From: Candida dubliniensis CD36
Lineage: Eukaryota > Ascomycota > Pichiomycetes > Serinales > Debaryomycetaceae
NCBI RefSeq assembly: GCF_000026945.1
Contig: NC_012862.1
Location: 1,170,501 to 1,234,500, forward strand
Reading direction: 5' to 3'
Length of the DNA stretch: 64,000 nt
The position numbers and the translations under genes are program-made. Under the pieces are notes generated by a model that worked only from the letters and a program-made list of their open reading frames with translations, had not been told where the DNA came from and did no database searches. Positions 24,201-34,582 of the stretch are shown piece by piece. Within the stretch, counting starts at the first letter, position 1, and each line of letters starts with the position of its first letter.

Positions 24201-24766
24201 CCATCTTTTTCTGTAATCAACATCTTAATCTTTGGATGAGTTGTGATTAATAGATCTGGAATATGGATTCTCTGTTGTAAATGTTGCAATGCTAATGATA
24301 ATTCGTTGAACTTCTTTTTCGTTGTAGCCAATGCTGACTCTTCATTTTTTGTTGAAATAAAGTCAAAATATGGCGCCAACCCTAAACTAACTGCCAATCT
24401 GAGTTTTTCAAACAGATCATTGGTCTCGTGGCTCTCATTTTGGGGAATAGGAATGCTCATAATATTTAGTTGTTGAGTAAGTGGTATGTCGCTTCTAAGT
24501 TCACCTTTCGATTTGATTATAATAACAAAGGTATCTAAATCTTTGAATGACATATCCAAATCTGAAAGATCATTGGAAATCCTGGATGTTTTTTCTTCGA
24601 TAGACTTGATAAGATACAAAGTATCTTGATTGTTGTTAGATATAAACTTGCTTAACACATCCTCACACTGTGCAAACTCTGGTACATTTTCATCAAAAGG
24701 TAGAAAACCTATTATACAGTCATATAATTGATTGACTGATAATAAGGGTGTTACCAGTTCTTCCAT
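12287..24766 (-). CDS. DYN1: Cytoplasmic dynein heavy chain
   Basis: Minus-end-directed microtubule motor that pulls the spindle and nucleus through the bud neck in yeasts. The single 4159-residue open frame is close to the S. cerevisiae protein (about 4090). The N-terminal 1700 residues form the tail and linker. The motor ring shows P-loops for AAA1 (GPAGTGKT, near 1820), AAA2 (GESGSGKST, near 2110), AAA3 (GPPGSGKT, near 2465) and AAA4 (GPSGSGKST, near 2810), with Walker B-like FDEFNR after AAA1. A coiled-coil stalk with microtubule-binding tip occupies about 3040-3350, followed by AAA5/AAA6 and the C-terminal domain. No internal stop or frameshift is present. The ATG at 24766 is the first in frame, with an AT-rich leader. 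Its upstream flank is shared with CDR1 (divergent); a CACGTG lies at 24897-24902. Confidence 0.97.
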   Translation of the reverse strand: MEELVTPLLSVNQLYDCIIGFLPFDENVPEFAQCEDVLSKFISNNNQDTLYLIKSIEEKTSRISNDLSDLDMSFKDLDTFVIIIKSKGELRSDIPLTQQLNIMSIPIPQNESHETNDLFEKLRLAVSLGLAPYFDFISTKNEESALATTKKKFNELSLALQHLQQRIHIPDLLITTHPKIKMLITEKDGEYPDELIEDTEFLNELTSITNNWVRQIQSITRLNHEPSDGESIMEDIQFWKSMDLALISLNQQINSPEVKLTRELLSKAKRFHITLSFENDIGLKEKLTETKLYNSFLRELPIHDLLTITEDDGFQKFDNALTNIFSHLKLKLNLLPLERAMKSVDVILNDITDKLQALLGTYDLMSLSLDKFEEIISLCNKELDTIEVNVKFIINLLRELLRKRQEKFKLIKIDQTRLQNIKERLLYLRQFRHNHQNLMAGIESVLPQEEQIDLISKLNEAYNKHIISINPVDISHQGKLIWSMNEHAYLEVFHNLNSLLTKKINKFFNNAHTFIDFITIYKNFFVGENSSSLLQLISDDHKLKILTIADSEIQQLVELNSDHVLVSSFSSIKWKIQLSAKLKFYRDYLELLLGFNWKSYSVGTKIDTTTNKLLESLDPATAIDKWVEQEVNQNLPSANLGKILTISENSQERFDLNINFNFQMFEIYRQLSQLYNLGYSLPSLTMLQFEKISQLYPITNIIKDHVQLLNRLFNVDLQKAYGKAFGFLVATQIKKVREMLKETMNIEWVHLLHAVELHEVNDNDFKSTENLIEYRSMRQLTEFQDSITQLNLLLIKLKNFSKFMDQCKFLLRTANFEFSCIERHLKTLQQEFNNISLEKIENIEGLANLINLEVQSVLRERLQTQLFIFNIKAMAYNDEQEIEIIELNKYLLDFPIFKHYLSFNDETFVIEPPLNTGKQLAFEQLNHIVSIVERQHMIRPLTSHSQSFSSVAEDENSMKQLNSVFEKIETLYQDAELYISKWGLLQNLWELNLDDPDDFAKLFKADQTVDSWFEVVQEIFKYRNIYDLPDPEKAFGYLFVINITKVQHRVAIKFEALQKLLLSKFSKKIDQESNSFNRLLINAKQILETPLTFHDSTEQLISGIDSYLKYQNNLQNWNLLLETFQLVQSFLVKYRFKFPNDWLYAEQLENNISMVQALVAKKSLLIEENLEIVSSKIKAEALKVNDSINSLNQNWQSKKPIAGNLNPSVAMMDLDNFQMHFSKLTSYVESLLNISNHLHINIVSFEDMTLSIDEIKDLKSVWSSVNGLWEELERLKKIKWSDLQPRQLRHNLDDLLNSARNLPMNIRQYSAVDEIQASVKTHLKTHQKVSDLKNGAMKPRHWKILLSQLGVPNINFEDLTVGDVWGLNITLNIQTINAMVEQANSEKTIEENLNNINNSWALITFELFNYENKCRLVKNWEQLIDQCNTDINALASMKNSPYFGAFEREISELEKKLTQLFIVLDIWIDVQRQWLYLEGVFGNENNDLKSLLPIESSRFTNISYEFLNLLKRIYKFNLVIDIVLITDLQPMMTKCFESLVKVRKSLTDYLEKQRELFPRFYFIGNEDLLELVGGSHDITRINNHLKKMFSGVEKLQYAKESSCIIGVVSEQGEQLVLHNPVSLIKHTRLHEWLSELELEIKLTLSHLVKDNIKVWQESVFKKDGLVPLIDSIPAQVATLLQQVTFTGLIEDPTTLLSSLHENLSDTIKTLVRAIGSEIVDLTRKKTQYLIIEIIHQRDVVEQLMNAESESDRKFIRSIQQRFYYDISNTDLLKSLTIKQANSEFVYGFEYLGIPEKLAYTPLTNDCYLAMCQALSIQQGGSPFGPAGTGKTESIKALGHNLGKMVIVFCCDDSFDFQSMGRIFLGLCKVGIWGCFDEFNRLDDKILSAISSQIESIENGLKNPNMTISVSEKNVKVNPETGIFITMNPGYAGRVELPENLKKMFRSFSMDSPDNEIIVEILLTSQTFVNSKALAKSIVPFFQELASSTSKQLHYDFGLRALKNTLVRCGHAKRKSANANETLAFEQELVAQSIVETILPKLIKEDEIVFEKLRNKYFANVVGKVLDKSKLITALEEYFTKNGVQFDEKFVNKALQLIDIQNTHHGIMLVGESGSGKSTILDLIMYALSVVTNVEHTKVLIDAKVLSKDEIYGKLDLVTRDWTDGLFTSVLRKMSENLRGELSRKLWIVFDGDIDPQWAENLNSVLDDNKILTLPNGERLSLPENVRIVFEVDNLEYTTPATISRCGIVWFDVSLISLDAHLHKLVHQLNKFKITNDDMIGDNMLADNLKISFVEELNHLLSHNVLSGICEIAKQVDHIMEFSFQRAIGSLEVYLKTYLRRLLSFANSKDYETVEMKKYVQKALLLSIMWTFAGDSSYEGRIEFAKTIKDKKMFWGVEMPNDNVLDYDISLPEGEWLDWNTFVASVELEPHQVSNPNTIVPTLDTVKHEQLIFSVLNEHSPLLLCGPPGSGKTMTLFEALRKSPQLELLSLNFSKETSPVSLLKALDQYCEYRKTNRGIQLAPRINGKWVVVFCDEINLPQVDKYGNQNVISLIRQMVEHGGFWRVKDNQWVSLENIQFVAACNSPNDPGRNKLSERFLRHVPVIMVDYPGYTSLTQIYQTFNMAILKCAPDLRGFAKAVTEASIQVYERTRRKLNSGIQKHYVYSPRELTRWSKGILEALKSHVYKDLSAFLRLWYHEGLRLFYDRLVTDDDKSWTLQLFKEVAERNFPNINLDATFKEPVFFSNWMSLNYKSVNEQELRSFVSERLRVFSEEEMEVDLVLHDEMLDHALRIDRVLRQPQGHMILVGPSGSGKSTLAKFVAWINGLKVVQLQVRSNYGIDEFDEALRGILTRCVHGEKICFVIDESSILEASFIERMNTLLANAEIPGLFEGEDYTSLMSKCLELSHSQGLLLDTDTELYDWFTQQISKNLHVVFSISDSIESTSQSVISSPALFNRCVLSWMGDWSDRCLYEIASSRISIVPLDISNYVVPNTFTPFLSNRRAKNLRDAIVDTLAFIHRFIPDHKSTISYRRTPTDFLNLVQMFTDLFSIKHKELEDSQRHITVGLDKLRETVIQVDKLQRMLSEKESILKTKDKEAKEMLNKLLTDQNEAERKQEFSIATQAELEKQEKEIEKRKLVVMKDLEYAEPAVLEAQRGVQNIKKQHLSEIRSMANPPAAVKMTMESVCILLGYDVGTWRDVQLVIRKDDFIPNIVSFNSEELLPVELRKYMERVYLTREDYTFEIVHRASKACGPLVQWVQAQLAYSRILQSVGPLREEVELLEQKTLKTKAQLTAIDEMIFELEESIEKYKDSYTELIRETENIKTEMALVHKKVDRSTTLIKNLKVERERWKESVKLFGDKRDKLVGEVLLAAAFIVYGGLYDQKGREILLKTWRNKLKESGIPFDETHTMSSYLATSKKALHWTNCGLVNDNINIENFALLEWCQNPVIIDPNGVIVDILSKVSSKLVTVTSFLSDGLLNQLENALRFGGLIIIQDCEYYDPLLDTVLRKEIHRNGGRMMIRLGDQIIDYSSEFKLILASKESELVLPPSVASRVSIINFTITSGSLENRALDIALKETRPDVEKERTDLVMLNGEWKLRLQTLEEELLDSLSKTPGEILDNDSVMQTLETLKTETDGLNEKLAHSGEVMNRVEEIRNNYSDVAKNLSGIYTIFESLGRLNHFYRFSLTRFVSNFAHLLRESINLSPSEFIMELYKDSFAHISTSLQYQHKIVLSLVLSTAYYMEDIGDLYKTAFMKTLKLIVTEKLPNSVNEVFDVCLARRESGWDVEKVLEMNQDNLVLQMLSDLLLSFNNTRNSEDFVDTFSKISGFLFKDGEAPYSSPYNLDYWINELGIRTIILTCPEVYDASYKVEQSARQFNKKLSVISMGTKEGIEMANKEIEAASMSGRWVLIQNIHMAPSWISHFENQLTNLHAESKIFLTCKNDSQVPIGVISQCKVLNFENEVGIQRIVLDTYKSSSMEKRERIERHVLLLLIWYHSVILERVRYSPVSFKKKYDFNDSDYSCGVHIIEKVFESYDGKTETIPWNEIKYLIATITYGGKVDDKEDLAFLETFASDIFTERSFDQNFNLIDNEFTKESNEVLPLPDTTEEIELWINKLPYETPLSWIYLPEDANLLVKKQLGLEVVESVLDLSEVL

Positions 24767-24896
24767 TGTGTTGAATTAAATTTCAGATAAAGATCTGTTT
24801 TTAGTATTACGGATCACTTTTATAAAGCCTTCGTGTTTTTCAGATTTGTTTACTTTTCGTGTCTCTTAGCGATTTTTTTTTTCTCTTCTGCCTTGT

Positions 24897-24902
24897 CACG
24901 TG
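24897..24902. promoter_or_regulatory. CACGTG box upstream of DYN1
   Basis: GTCACGTG, about 130 bp upstream of the DYN1 start codon. It matches the consensus of Cbf1-type bHLH factors; binding is inferred. Confidence 0.45.
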
Positions 24903-25856
24903 CGTGTGAGTGTGTACTTTGCAAAATTAGACGTGTATTGAAGGAACTTTATCTTCAACTTATAAATACTTGATCTCATTCCAGTTGGTCGAGGCAGCAA
25001 TGTAGTAAGGAGTATTTCGTAGCTAAAACCTACAGAGGCTTCATTCAGAGGTATTTGTGTATAGCAATAGTGGTTTGTTCTACTTCTTGTAATCTAGGTT
25101 GGCGTTTACACCGCACTACATTTGTGAATTGAAACAAGTCATGCTATCTAGGGCAAACGAAGCTCCATTGGTTGTCAATTTCTATAGAAACTCAATTGAT
25201 TGAATAATCATGTAACGCTGAAAAACTAATTTTTGCATGAAAATAAGAGTAGCAGTTGGAGTTGTTCTAATATTTGTTTGATATTTTTGCCAAATATTAT
25301 TAAAAATAAGAAATATTTCGAGGTTTGCCAAGAGACACAAGATCAGACAGAAGCCATCACTGTTATTAATACAGAACACATACCGCTTAATCCGTATGTC
25401 AGGTGTTAATTGAATATATCTTTATTGGAGTCAAACAAATGCTTTTAACAAGCTACGGAGTTTTCTAAATGAAGCCATCCAACCATTCTAGCGAATCACA
25501 AACAACAATGTCAATTAAGCTTCTCGCAATAGAAGAAAATGCGATTAAGGAATGCTTAACCGATTGACGAAGACAATTCTTCTTCAAACAATACAAGAAA
25601 AAAAAAAAAAAGAAGCACACAAATAAATCAATTATTGCCGAAAATGCCACAAGTTTTCGTTTGCTTCGCCTCAGCTTCTTATAAAGTTTGGAAACAGCAT
25701 TCAACACTTTGAACAAAGGTTTCGGGTTTATTACAAGCCTTTCCAACCTTGTTAAATCCTTTTTTTGTCACAATAAAGATTCTGTTGTTGTTTCCCAACA
25801 GGGAAGGTATCCGAATAAAGATCTAAAAAAAGAAAAGAAAAAAAAAAAAAGAGTTC

Positions 25857-25893
25857 TTCCGTATCACCGTGCGGTGATTAAAATAATACGGAA
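25857..25893. promoter_or_regulatory. Nested inverted repeat about 1 kb upstream of CDR1
   Basis: The outer arms TTCCGTAT (25857-25864) and ATACGGAA (25886-25893) are exact reverse complements. Inside them lies a second dyad, ATCACCG (25863-25869) and CGGTGAT (25872-25878), separated by two bases. Both dyads carry CCG/CGG triplets, the half site of fungal zinc-cluster regulators. No assigned function. Confidence 0.5.
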
Positions 25894-26497
25894 ATAGTGT
25901 CTCAATCAAAAATGTAAAGCCGCCTTCTTCTTGCTATTTGGCTGTAAAAATTTCTTGTCATAGAATATACATCATCATGTGTAACATCCTATGCAATGTT
26001 TATGCATGACTCAAACATATCTGTTATCATAACCTCATTTGTGCAAACAAGACGAACATCTGTTAAAATTGAGGAAATTCTATCAGCCACCTCTTCATCA
26101 CATCACATCACACCAGAACCACATCTCTATTTTTATTTTCTTCAAAAAATGCGAGAAAATTTCAAAGAGTCATTTCGCATTTAATTAGAAATAATATTCT
26201 CCAGTAAATCCGAAAAAAGACAAATGTATGAGAAAAAGCAACCGTCAAGGACCTGAATTCAATTCTCTTTTGTTTAATTTTATCCGAAACGTTGCCATGT
26301 TTTTGGTTTGAAGCTGCACAATTAACAGCTTTTTTTTTTCTTTTTTAAAAGTACAATTCAAAATCTAGAATTAATGAAAATTGAATAATGGAGTACTAGT
26401 AGTAGCAATTGAACAAGATGTGTTAAAACATTCTCCTTTTATAGATTCAGTGTGAACTAAGGGATACACCCCTAAATTTATACAGTTTTAGGTTAAA

Positions 26498-26520
26498 CGG
26501 TTATCGGATATTTTTTTTTT
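26498..26520 (+). promoter_or_regulatory. Drug-response element (Tac1-type CGGN4CGG site) of CDR1
   Basis: CGGTTATCGGATA followed by ten T closely matches the drug-response element described for C. albicans CDR1 and CDR2, whose core is two direct CGG triplets four bases apart. The zinc-cluster activator Tac1 binds that core. It lies about 370 bp upstream of the CDR1 start codon. Only one core base differs from the consensus I remember (T for A after the first CGG). Confidence 0.8.
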
Positions 26521-26742
26521 GACCCACACCCACACCCACAGCCTCCTCCAATACAAATTTGTATGGGAATCGGATAGGGAGAGACACGGAAAATTGCCAA
26601 CTGATCAATCTTCCCGAAAGAACAATTTTTTTGTGCTGTTTGTTACACAATGTTTTGCATGTTTATATTTTCTTTTTTTTTTTTGTCCATCAGGAATTTA
26701 TCGGGGGAAGTGGAGGGGGCCCTATTTTTAAGAAGAAATTTT

Positions 26743-26750
26743 TATATAAA
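26743..26750 (+). promoter_or_regulatory. TATA box of CDR1
   Basis: TATATAAA located 121 bp upstream of the CDR1 start codon, in a position suitable for a transcript with a leader of roughly 60-80 nt. The sequence is in an otherwise AT-rich stretch, so the call rests on motif and spacing. Confidence 0.6.
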
Positions 26751-26870
26751 AATCAGATCTGCTCCTTAAGAAGTTTCAATTTTATTGTTTTTAACATTTA
26801 TATCTATATTTATTCTATTTATTAATTGTATTTATTTTATTTCATTTTATCCCTAATATAAGTTAAGATT

Positions 26871-29800
26871 ATGTTAGATTCTAAGATGTCGTCGCAAGAT
26901 GAATCTAAACTAGAAAGGGCAACAAGTCAAGACTCTTCTTCTGAAAACCATTCCATTAATGAATACCACGGGTTTGATGCCCACACAAGTGAAAACATTC
27001 AGAATTTGGCCAGAACTTTTACTCATGATTCTTTTAAAGATGATTCGTCGGCCGGTTTATTAAAATACTTAACTCATATGTCAGAAGTGCCTGGTGTCAA
27101 TCCATATGAACAAGAAGAAATAAATAATGAACAATTGGATCCAGATTCAGAAAATTTTAATGCCAAATTTTGGGTCAAAAATTTAAGGAAATTGTTTGAA
27201 TCCGACCCCGAATATTATAAACCTTCCAAATTGGGAATTGGGTACAAAAATTTAAGAGCATATGGTGTTGCTAATGATTCAGATTATCAACCTACTGTCA
27301 CTAATGCTCTTTGGAAATTAGCCACAGAAGGTCTTAGACATTTTCAAAAAGATGACGAGTCTCGGTATTTTGATATTTTGAAATCAATGGATGCTATCAT
27401 GAGACCTGGAGAACTTACTGTTGTTTTGGGTAGACCTGGTGCTGGTTGTTCGACATTGTTAAAGACCATTGCTGTAAACACATATGGTTTCCACATTGGT
27501 AAAGAGTCCCAAATTACTTATGATGGGTTATCTCCAAAAGACATTGAACACCACTATCGTGGTGATGTTATTTATTCTGCTGAAACCGATGTTCATTTCC
27601 CACATTTGAGTGTTGGTGATACTTTGGAATTTGCTGCTAGATTGAGAACTCCACAAAACAGAGGTGAAGGTATTGATAGAGAGACTTATGCCAAACATAT
27701 GGCCAGTGTTTATATGGCCACCTATGGGTTATCCCACACAAGAAACACTAATGTTGGTAATGATTTTGTCCGTGGTGTTTCTGGTGGTGAGAGAAAAAGA
27801 GTATCAATTGCTGAAGCTTCGTTAAGTGGTGCTAATATCCAATGTTGGGATAATGCCACTAGAGGGTTAGATTCTGCTACTGCTTTGGAATTCATTAGAG
27901 CTTTGAAAACATCAGCAGTTATTTTAGACACAACTCCATTGATTGCTATTTATCAATGTTCTCAAGATGCTTATGATTTGTTTGATAAAGTTGTTGTTTT
28001 ATATGAAGGTTATCAAATTTTCTTTGGTAAAGCCACCAAAGCCAAAGAATATTTTGAAAAAATGGGTTGGAAATGTCCTCAAAGACAAACCACTGCTGAT
28101 TTTTTGACTTCATTAACTAATCCAGCTGAAAGAGAACCATTACCAGGTTATGAAGATAAAGTTCCAAGAACTCCTCAAGAATTTGAAGCTTATTGGAAGA
28201 ATTCTCCAGAATATGCTGAATTAATCCAGGAAATTGATGAATATTTTGTTGAATGTGAGAAATCAAACACCAGAGAAACTTATCGTGAATCTCACGTTGC
28301 CAAACAATCTAATAATACCAGACCAGCATCTCCATATACTGTTTCATTCTTTATGCAAGTGAGATATGGTGTTGCTAGGAATTTTCTTCGAATGAAAGGT
28401 GATCCATCTATTCCGATATTTTCAGTTTTCGGTCAACTTGTAATGGGTCTTATTTTGTCATCAGTTTTCTATAATCTTAATCAAACAACTGGATCATTTT
28501 ATTATAGAGGTGCTTCCATGTTCTTTGCTGTTTTGTTTAATGCGTTTTCATCACTTTTGGAAATTATGTCACTTTTCGAGGCCAGACCAATTGTCGAGAA
28601 ACATAAAAAATATGCTCTTTATCGCCCTTCTGCTGATGCATTGGCCAGTATTATAAGTGAATTACCCGTCAAATTAGCAATGTCAATGTCATTTAACTTT
28701 GTGTTTTATTTCATGGTTAATTTCAGGAGAAACCCAGGAAGATTCTTTTTCTATTGGTTAATGTGTGTTTGGTGTACATTTGTTATGTCCCATTTGTTTA
28801 GATCCATTGGTGCTGTTTCAACATCTATTGCTGGTGCTATGACCCCTGCTACTGTGTTGTTATTGGCTATGGTTATTTACACTGGGTTCGTTATCCCAAC
28901 TCCAAGTATGTTGGGTTGGTCAAGATGGATTAATTACATCAATCCTGTTGGTTATGTGTTTGAAGCGCTCATGGTTAATGAGTTCCATGGTCGTGAATTC
29001 CAATGTGCTCAATATGTTCCAAGTGGCCCAGGTTTTGAAAATGTATCACGTTCGAATCAAGTGTGTACTGCAGTTGGGTCTATTCCAGGTAATGAAATGG
29101 TTAGTGGTACCAATTATTTGGCTGGTGCTTACCAATAGTATAATTCTCATAAATGGAGAAACTTGGGTATTACCATTGGGTTTGCTGTGTTTTTCTTGGC
29201 AATTTATATTGCCTTAACTGAATTTAATAAAGGTGCCATGCAAAAGGGGGAAATTGTTTTATTCCTTAAAGGGTCTTTGAAAAAACATAAAAGAAAAACT
29301 GCTGCTGCTAAAAAAGGAGATATTGAAGCTGGTCCTGTTTCTGGGAAACTTGATTATCAAGATGAAGCTGAAGCTGTTAGTAATGAAAAGTTTACAGAAA
29401 AGGGCAGCACTGGAAGTGTTGATTTCCCAGAAAATCGAGAAATATTTTTCTGGAAAGATTTGACCTATCAAGTGAAAATTAAGAAAGAAGATCGTGTTAT
29501 TTTAGATCATGTTGATGGATGGGTCAAACCTGGTCAAATCACTGCATTGATGGGAGCATCAGGTGCTGGTAAGACCACGTTGTTGAATTGTTTATCAGAA
29601 AGAGTCACTACTGGTGTTATTACTGATGGTGAAAGATTGGTTAATGGTCATGCTTTGGATTCTTCATTCCAAAGATCAATTGGTTATGTCCAACAACAAG
29701 ATGTTCATTTACCTACATCTACCGTTAGAGAAGCATTACAATTCTCTGCTTATTTGAGACAATCCAATAAGATTCCTAAAAAGGAAAAAGACGATTATGT

Positions 29801-31376
29801 TGATTATGTTATTGATTTATTGGAAATGACTGATTATGCTGATGCCTTGGTTGGTGTTGCTGGTGAAGGTTTGAATGTTGAACAAAGGAAAAGATTGACT
29901 ATTGGTGTTGAATTAGTTGCCAAACCCAAATTGTTATTATTTTTAGATGAACCAACTTCAGGGTTAGATTCACAAACTGCATGGTCAATTTGTAAATTGA
30001 TGAGAAAATTAGCTGATCATGGACAAGCCATTTTATGTACCATCCATCAACCATCAGCACTTATTATGGCTGAATTTGATAGACTTTTATTTTTACAAAA
30101 AGGTGGTAGAACAGCTTATTTTGGTGAATTAGGAGAAAATTGTCAAACTATGATCAATTATTTTGAAAAATACGGTGCTGATCCATGTCCTAAAGAAGCT
30201 AATCCAGCAGAATGGATGTTACAAGTTGTTGGTGCTGCACCAGGATCTCATGCTAAACAAGATTATTTTGAAGTTTGGAGAAACTCCAGTGAATATCAAG
30301 CTGTGAGAGATGAAATTAGTAGAATGGAAGTTGAATTATCGAAATTACCAAGAGATAATGATCCAGAGGCACTTTTGAAATATGCTGCACCACTTTGGAA
30401 ACAATACTTGTTGGTCAGTTGGAGAACCATTGTTCAAGATTGGAGATCACCAGGATATATTTATTCCAAGATTTTTTTGGTTGTTTCAGCAGCATTATTT
30501 AATGGATTTTCATTTTTCAAAGCTAAAAACAATATGCAAGGTTTACAAAATCAAATGTTTTCCGTTTTCATGTTCTTTATCCCATTCAACACTTTGGTGC
30601 AACAAATGTTACCATATTTTGTGAAACAACGTGATGTTTATGAAGTAAGAGAAGCTCCATCAAGAACTTTTAGTTGGTTTGCATTTATCGCTGGACAAAT
30701 TACTTCAGAAATTCCTTACCAAGTAGTTGTTGGTACCATTGCATTTTTCTGTTGGTATTATCCTTTAGGATTATATTCCAATGCCACTCCAACTGATTCT
30801 GTCAATCCTCGTGGGGTTTTGATGTGGATGCTTGTGACTTCATTTTATGTTTACACATCAACTATGGGACAATTATGTATGTCTTTCAGTGAACTTGCTG
30901 ATAATGCTGCTAATTTGGCCACTTTATTATTTACAATGTGTTTGAATTTCTGTGGTGTTTTAGCTGGTCCTAGTGTATTACCAGGGTTTTGGATTTTCAT
31001 GTACAGATGTAATCCATTCACTTATTTGATTCAAGCTATGCTTTCTACTGGGTTAGCAAACACTTTTGTTAGATGTGCTGACCGTGAATACGTTTCAGTT
31101 CAACCACCAAATGGTCAAACTTGTTCTAGTTATTTGGATCCATATATTAAAATGGCTGGTGGTTATTTTGAAACTAATAATGATGGTTCTTGTTCATTCT
31201 GTCAAATGAGTTCCACTAATACTTTCTTGAAATCAATTAATTCATTGTACAGTGAAAGATGGAGAAATTTTGGGATTTTCATTGCTTTCATTGCTATTAA
31301 TATCATTCTTACTGTTCTATTTTATTGGTTAGCTAGAGTTCCAAAAGGTAACAGAGAGAAAAAGAATAAGAAATAA
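26871..31376 (+). pseudogene. CDR1: CDR1 pleiotropic drug resistance ABC transporter, interrupted by TAG at codon 756
   Basis: Plasma-membrane ABC efflux pump of the PDR subfamily that exports azoles and phospholipids. The frame is 1502 codons including the final stop, exactly the C. albicans Cdr1 size. A single in-frame TAG at 29136-29138 (codon 756) ends translation after 755 residues. The N-terminal half has the PDR-type Walker A GRPGAGCST (Cys193 replacing Lys), signature VSGGERKRVS, Walker B IQCWDNATRGLD and the first membrane domain. The part after the stop stays fully open. It contains Walker A GASGAGKTT, the degenerate LNVEQRKRLT signature, LLLFLDEPTSGLD and the second membrane domain. 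The residue expected at 756 is Tyr, so one base change explains the stop. The product would lack the second ATP site and half of the transmembrane helices, so drug export should be lost. Promoter elements remain intact. The ATG at 26871 matches the family start. Confidence 0.96.
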
Positions 31377-33541
<2,165 letters not shown>

Positions 33542-33793
33542 GGAAGGTACCTTTATATTGTGGCTTGTTTCGAATGCTTAGATTAGACTCTATAGCTTTT
33601 CTTTTTCTTTTTTTATTTTTTCAGTTTGCCTTTATTTTATTAGAAAAATACATTTATTAAAAAAAAAAAAACCCAAAAAGATATGCAAGCTAATGTTACA
33701 ACTCATATTACAGAATATAATTCATTATTATAATATACAGATGAAATGTAATGTATTAATAACTAACTAAAATAAACTATTTCATATGTCTAT

Positions 33794-34582
33794 TTAGTTA
33801 GAAGTAGAAACAGCAGCAGCAGCAGCTTTAGCCTTTTTAGCGATTTTATCATTAGCTTTAGAACCCATGATACCACCACCCCAGTGTTTTCTGTTTTCTT
33901 CGTATTTTTCAATGTAGTTGGCGTTGATGGTAGAGACTAATTTAGATAATTCAGCTTCATCAGCAGAGTTAACTTCAGTTAAAGCAGCAACGGCTGAAGT
34001 TTTCTTGTGAACCAAAGTACCTAATCTAGCCTTACCTTTCACAATGGCGTATGGAACACCCATTTTCTTACATAAAGCTGGTAAAAAGACAACCAATTCA
34101 ATTGGGTCAACATCATTGGCAATCAAAACTAATTTAGCTTTTTTGTTTTCAATTAAAGAAACAACATGGTTTAAACCGTATTTGACAACAACTGGTTTTG
34201 GTGAAACATCTTTAGCGGTTTTACCTTCAGCAATAGCAGCAGCTTCTTTAGTTAATCTTTCTTTCTTTTCAGCAGAAGTTTCTGGTCTATATTTGTTCAA
34301 TAATTTAAAAGCTTGAGCAGCAGTGTTTTTATCTAAAGTTTGAGAAAATTGAGCAATAGATGGTGGAACTTTCAATCTCAAAGACAAGATTTTCTTTTGT
34401 CTTTGTAATCTGACATATTCTGGCCATTTAACAAATCTGGACAAGTTTCTTTTTGGTTGAATGGATTGTCCAATACCAAAGTTCTTTGGTGTGGATTCGA
34501 ACAATGGGTTCTTGGATTCAGCAGATTTGGCGGATTTAGCAGCTAATGGAGCTGGAGCAACCTTTTTACCTTTTGGAGCCAT
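33794..34582 (-). CDS. RPL8B: 60S ribosomal protein L8 (eL8)
   Basis: Large-subunit ribosomal protein eL8 (L7Ae/L30e superfamily), which binds 25S rRNA and is required early in 60S assembly. The 262 residues are typical of yeast Rpl8 (256). Characteristic stretches include [30 protein letters not shown], split across residues about 34-63, and the L7Ae-type segment [41 protein letters not shown] around residues 133-173. The ends are Lys/Ala-rich. There is no intron. Codon usage is strongly biased to preferred codons. The Tbf1-type palindrome lies 173 bp upstream, matching the arrangement at RPS19A. The B suffix follows C. albicans nomenclature and is from memory. SAP3 is convergent, 250 bp away. 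Confidence 0.94.
   Translation of the reverse strand: MAPKGKKVAPAPLAAKSAKSAESKNPLFESTPKNFGIGQSIQPKRNLSRFVKWPEYVRLQRQKKILSLRLKVPPSIAQFSQTLDKNTAAQAFKLLNKYRPETSAEKKERLTKEAAAIAEGKTAKDVSPKPVVVKYGLNHVVSLIENKKAKLVLIANDVDPIELVVFLPALCKKMGVPYAIVKGKARLGTLVHKKTSAVAALTEVNSADEAELSKLVSTINANYIEKYEENRKHWGGGIMGSKANDKIAKKAKAAAAAVSTSN

Larger units (their letters stand above)
24767..26870. other. Divergent intergenic region DYN1-CDR1
   Basis: About 2.1 kb with both promoters. On the DYN1 side there is a GTCACGTG box at 24895-24902. A nested inverted repeat lies at 25857-25893. On the CDR1 side there are the drug-response element (26498-26520), a CCCACA triplet repeat just after it, and a TATA box (26743-26750). 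Short open frames here have no recognisable similarity and contain homopolymer runs, so I do not call genes. Confidence 0.65.

Noticed and set aside
29163..31376. Second open frame after the CDR1 stop, as an independent half-transporter gene
   Set aside because: It is the in-frame continuation of CDR1. Its first ATG falls inside a conserved segment and it has no promoter or leader of its own, so it is treated as the untranslated remainder of the broken gene.
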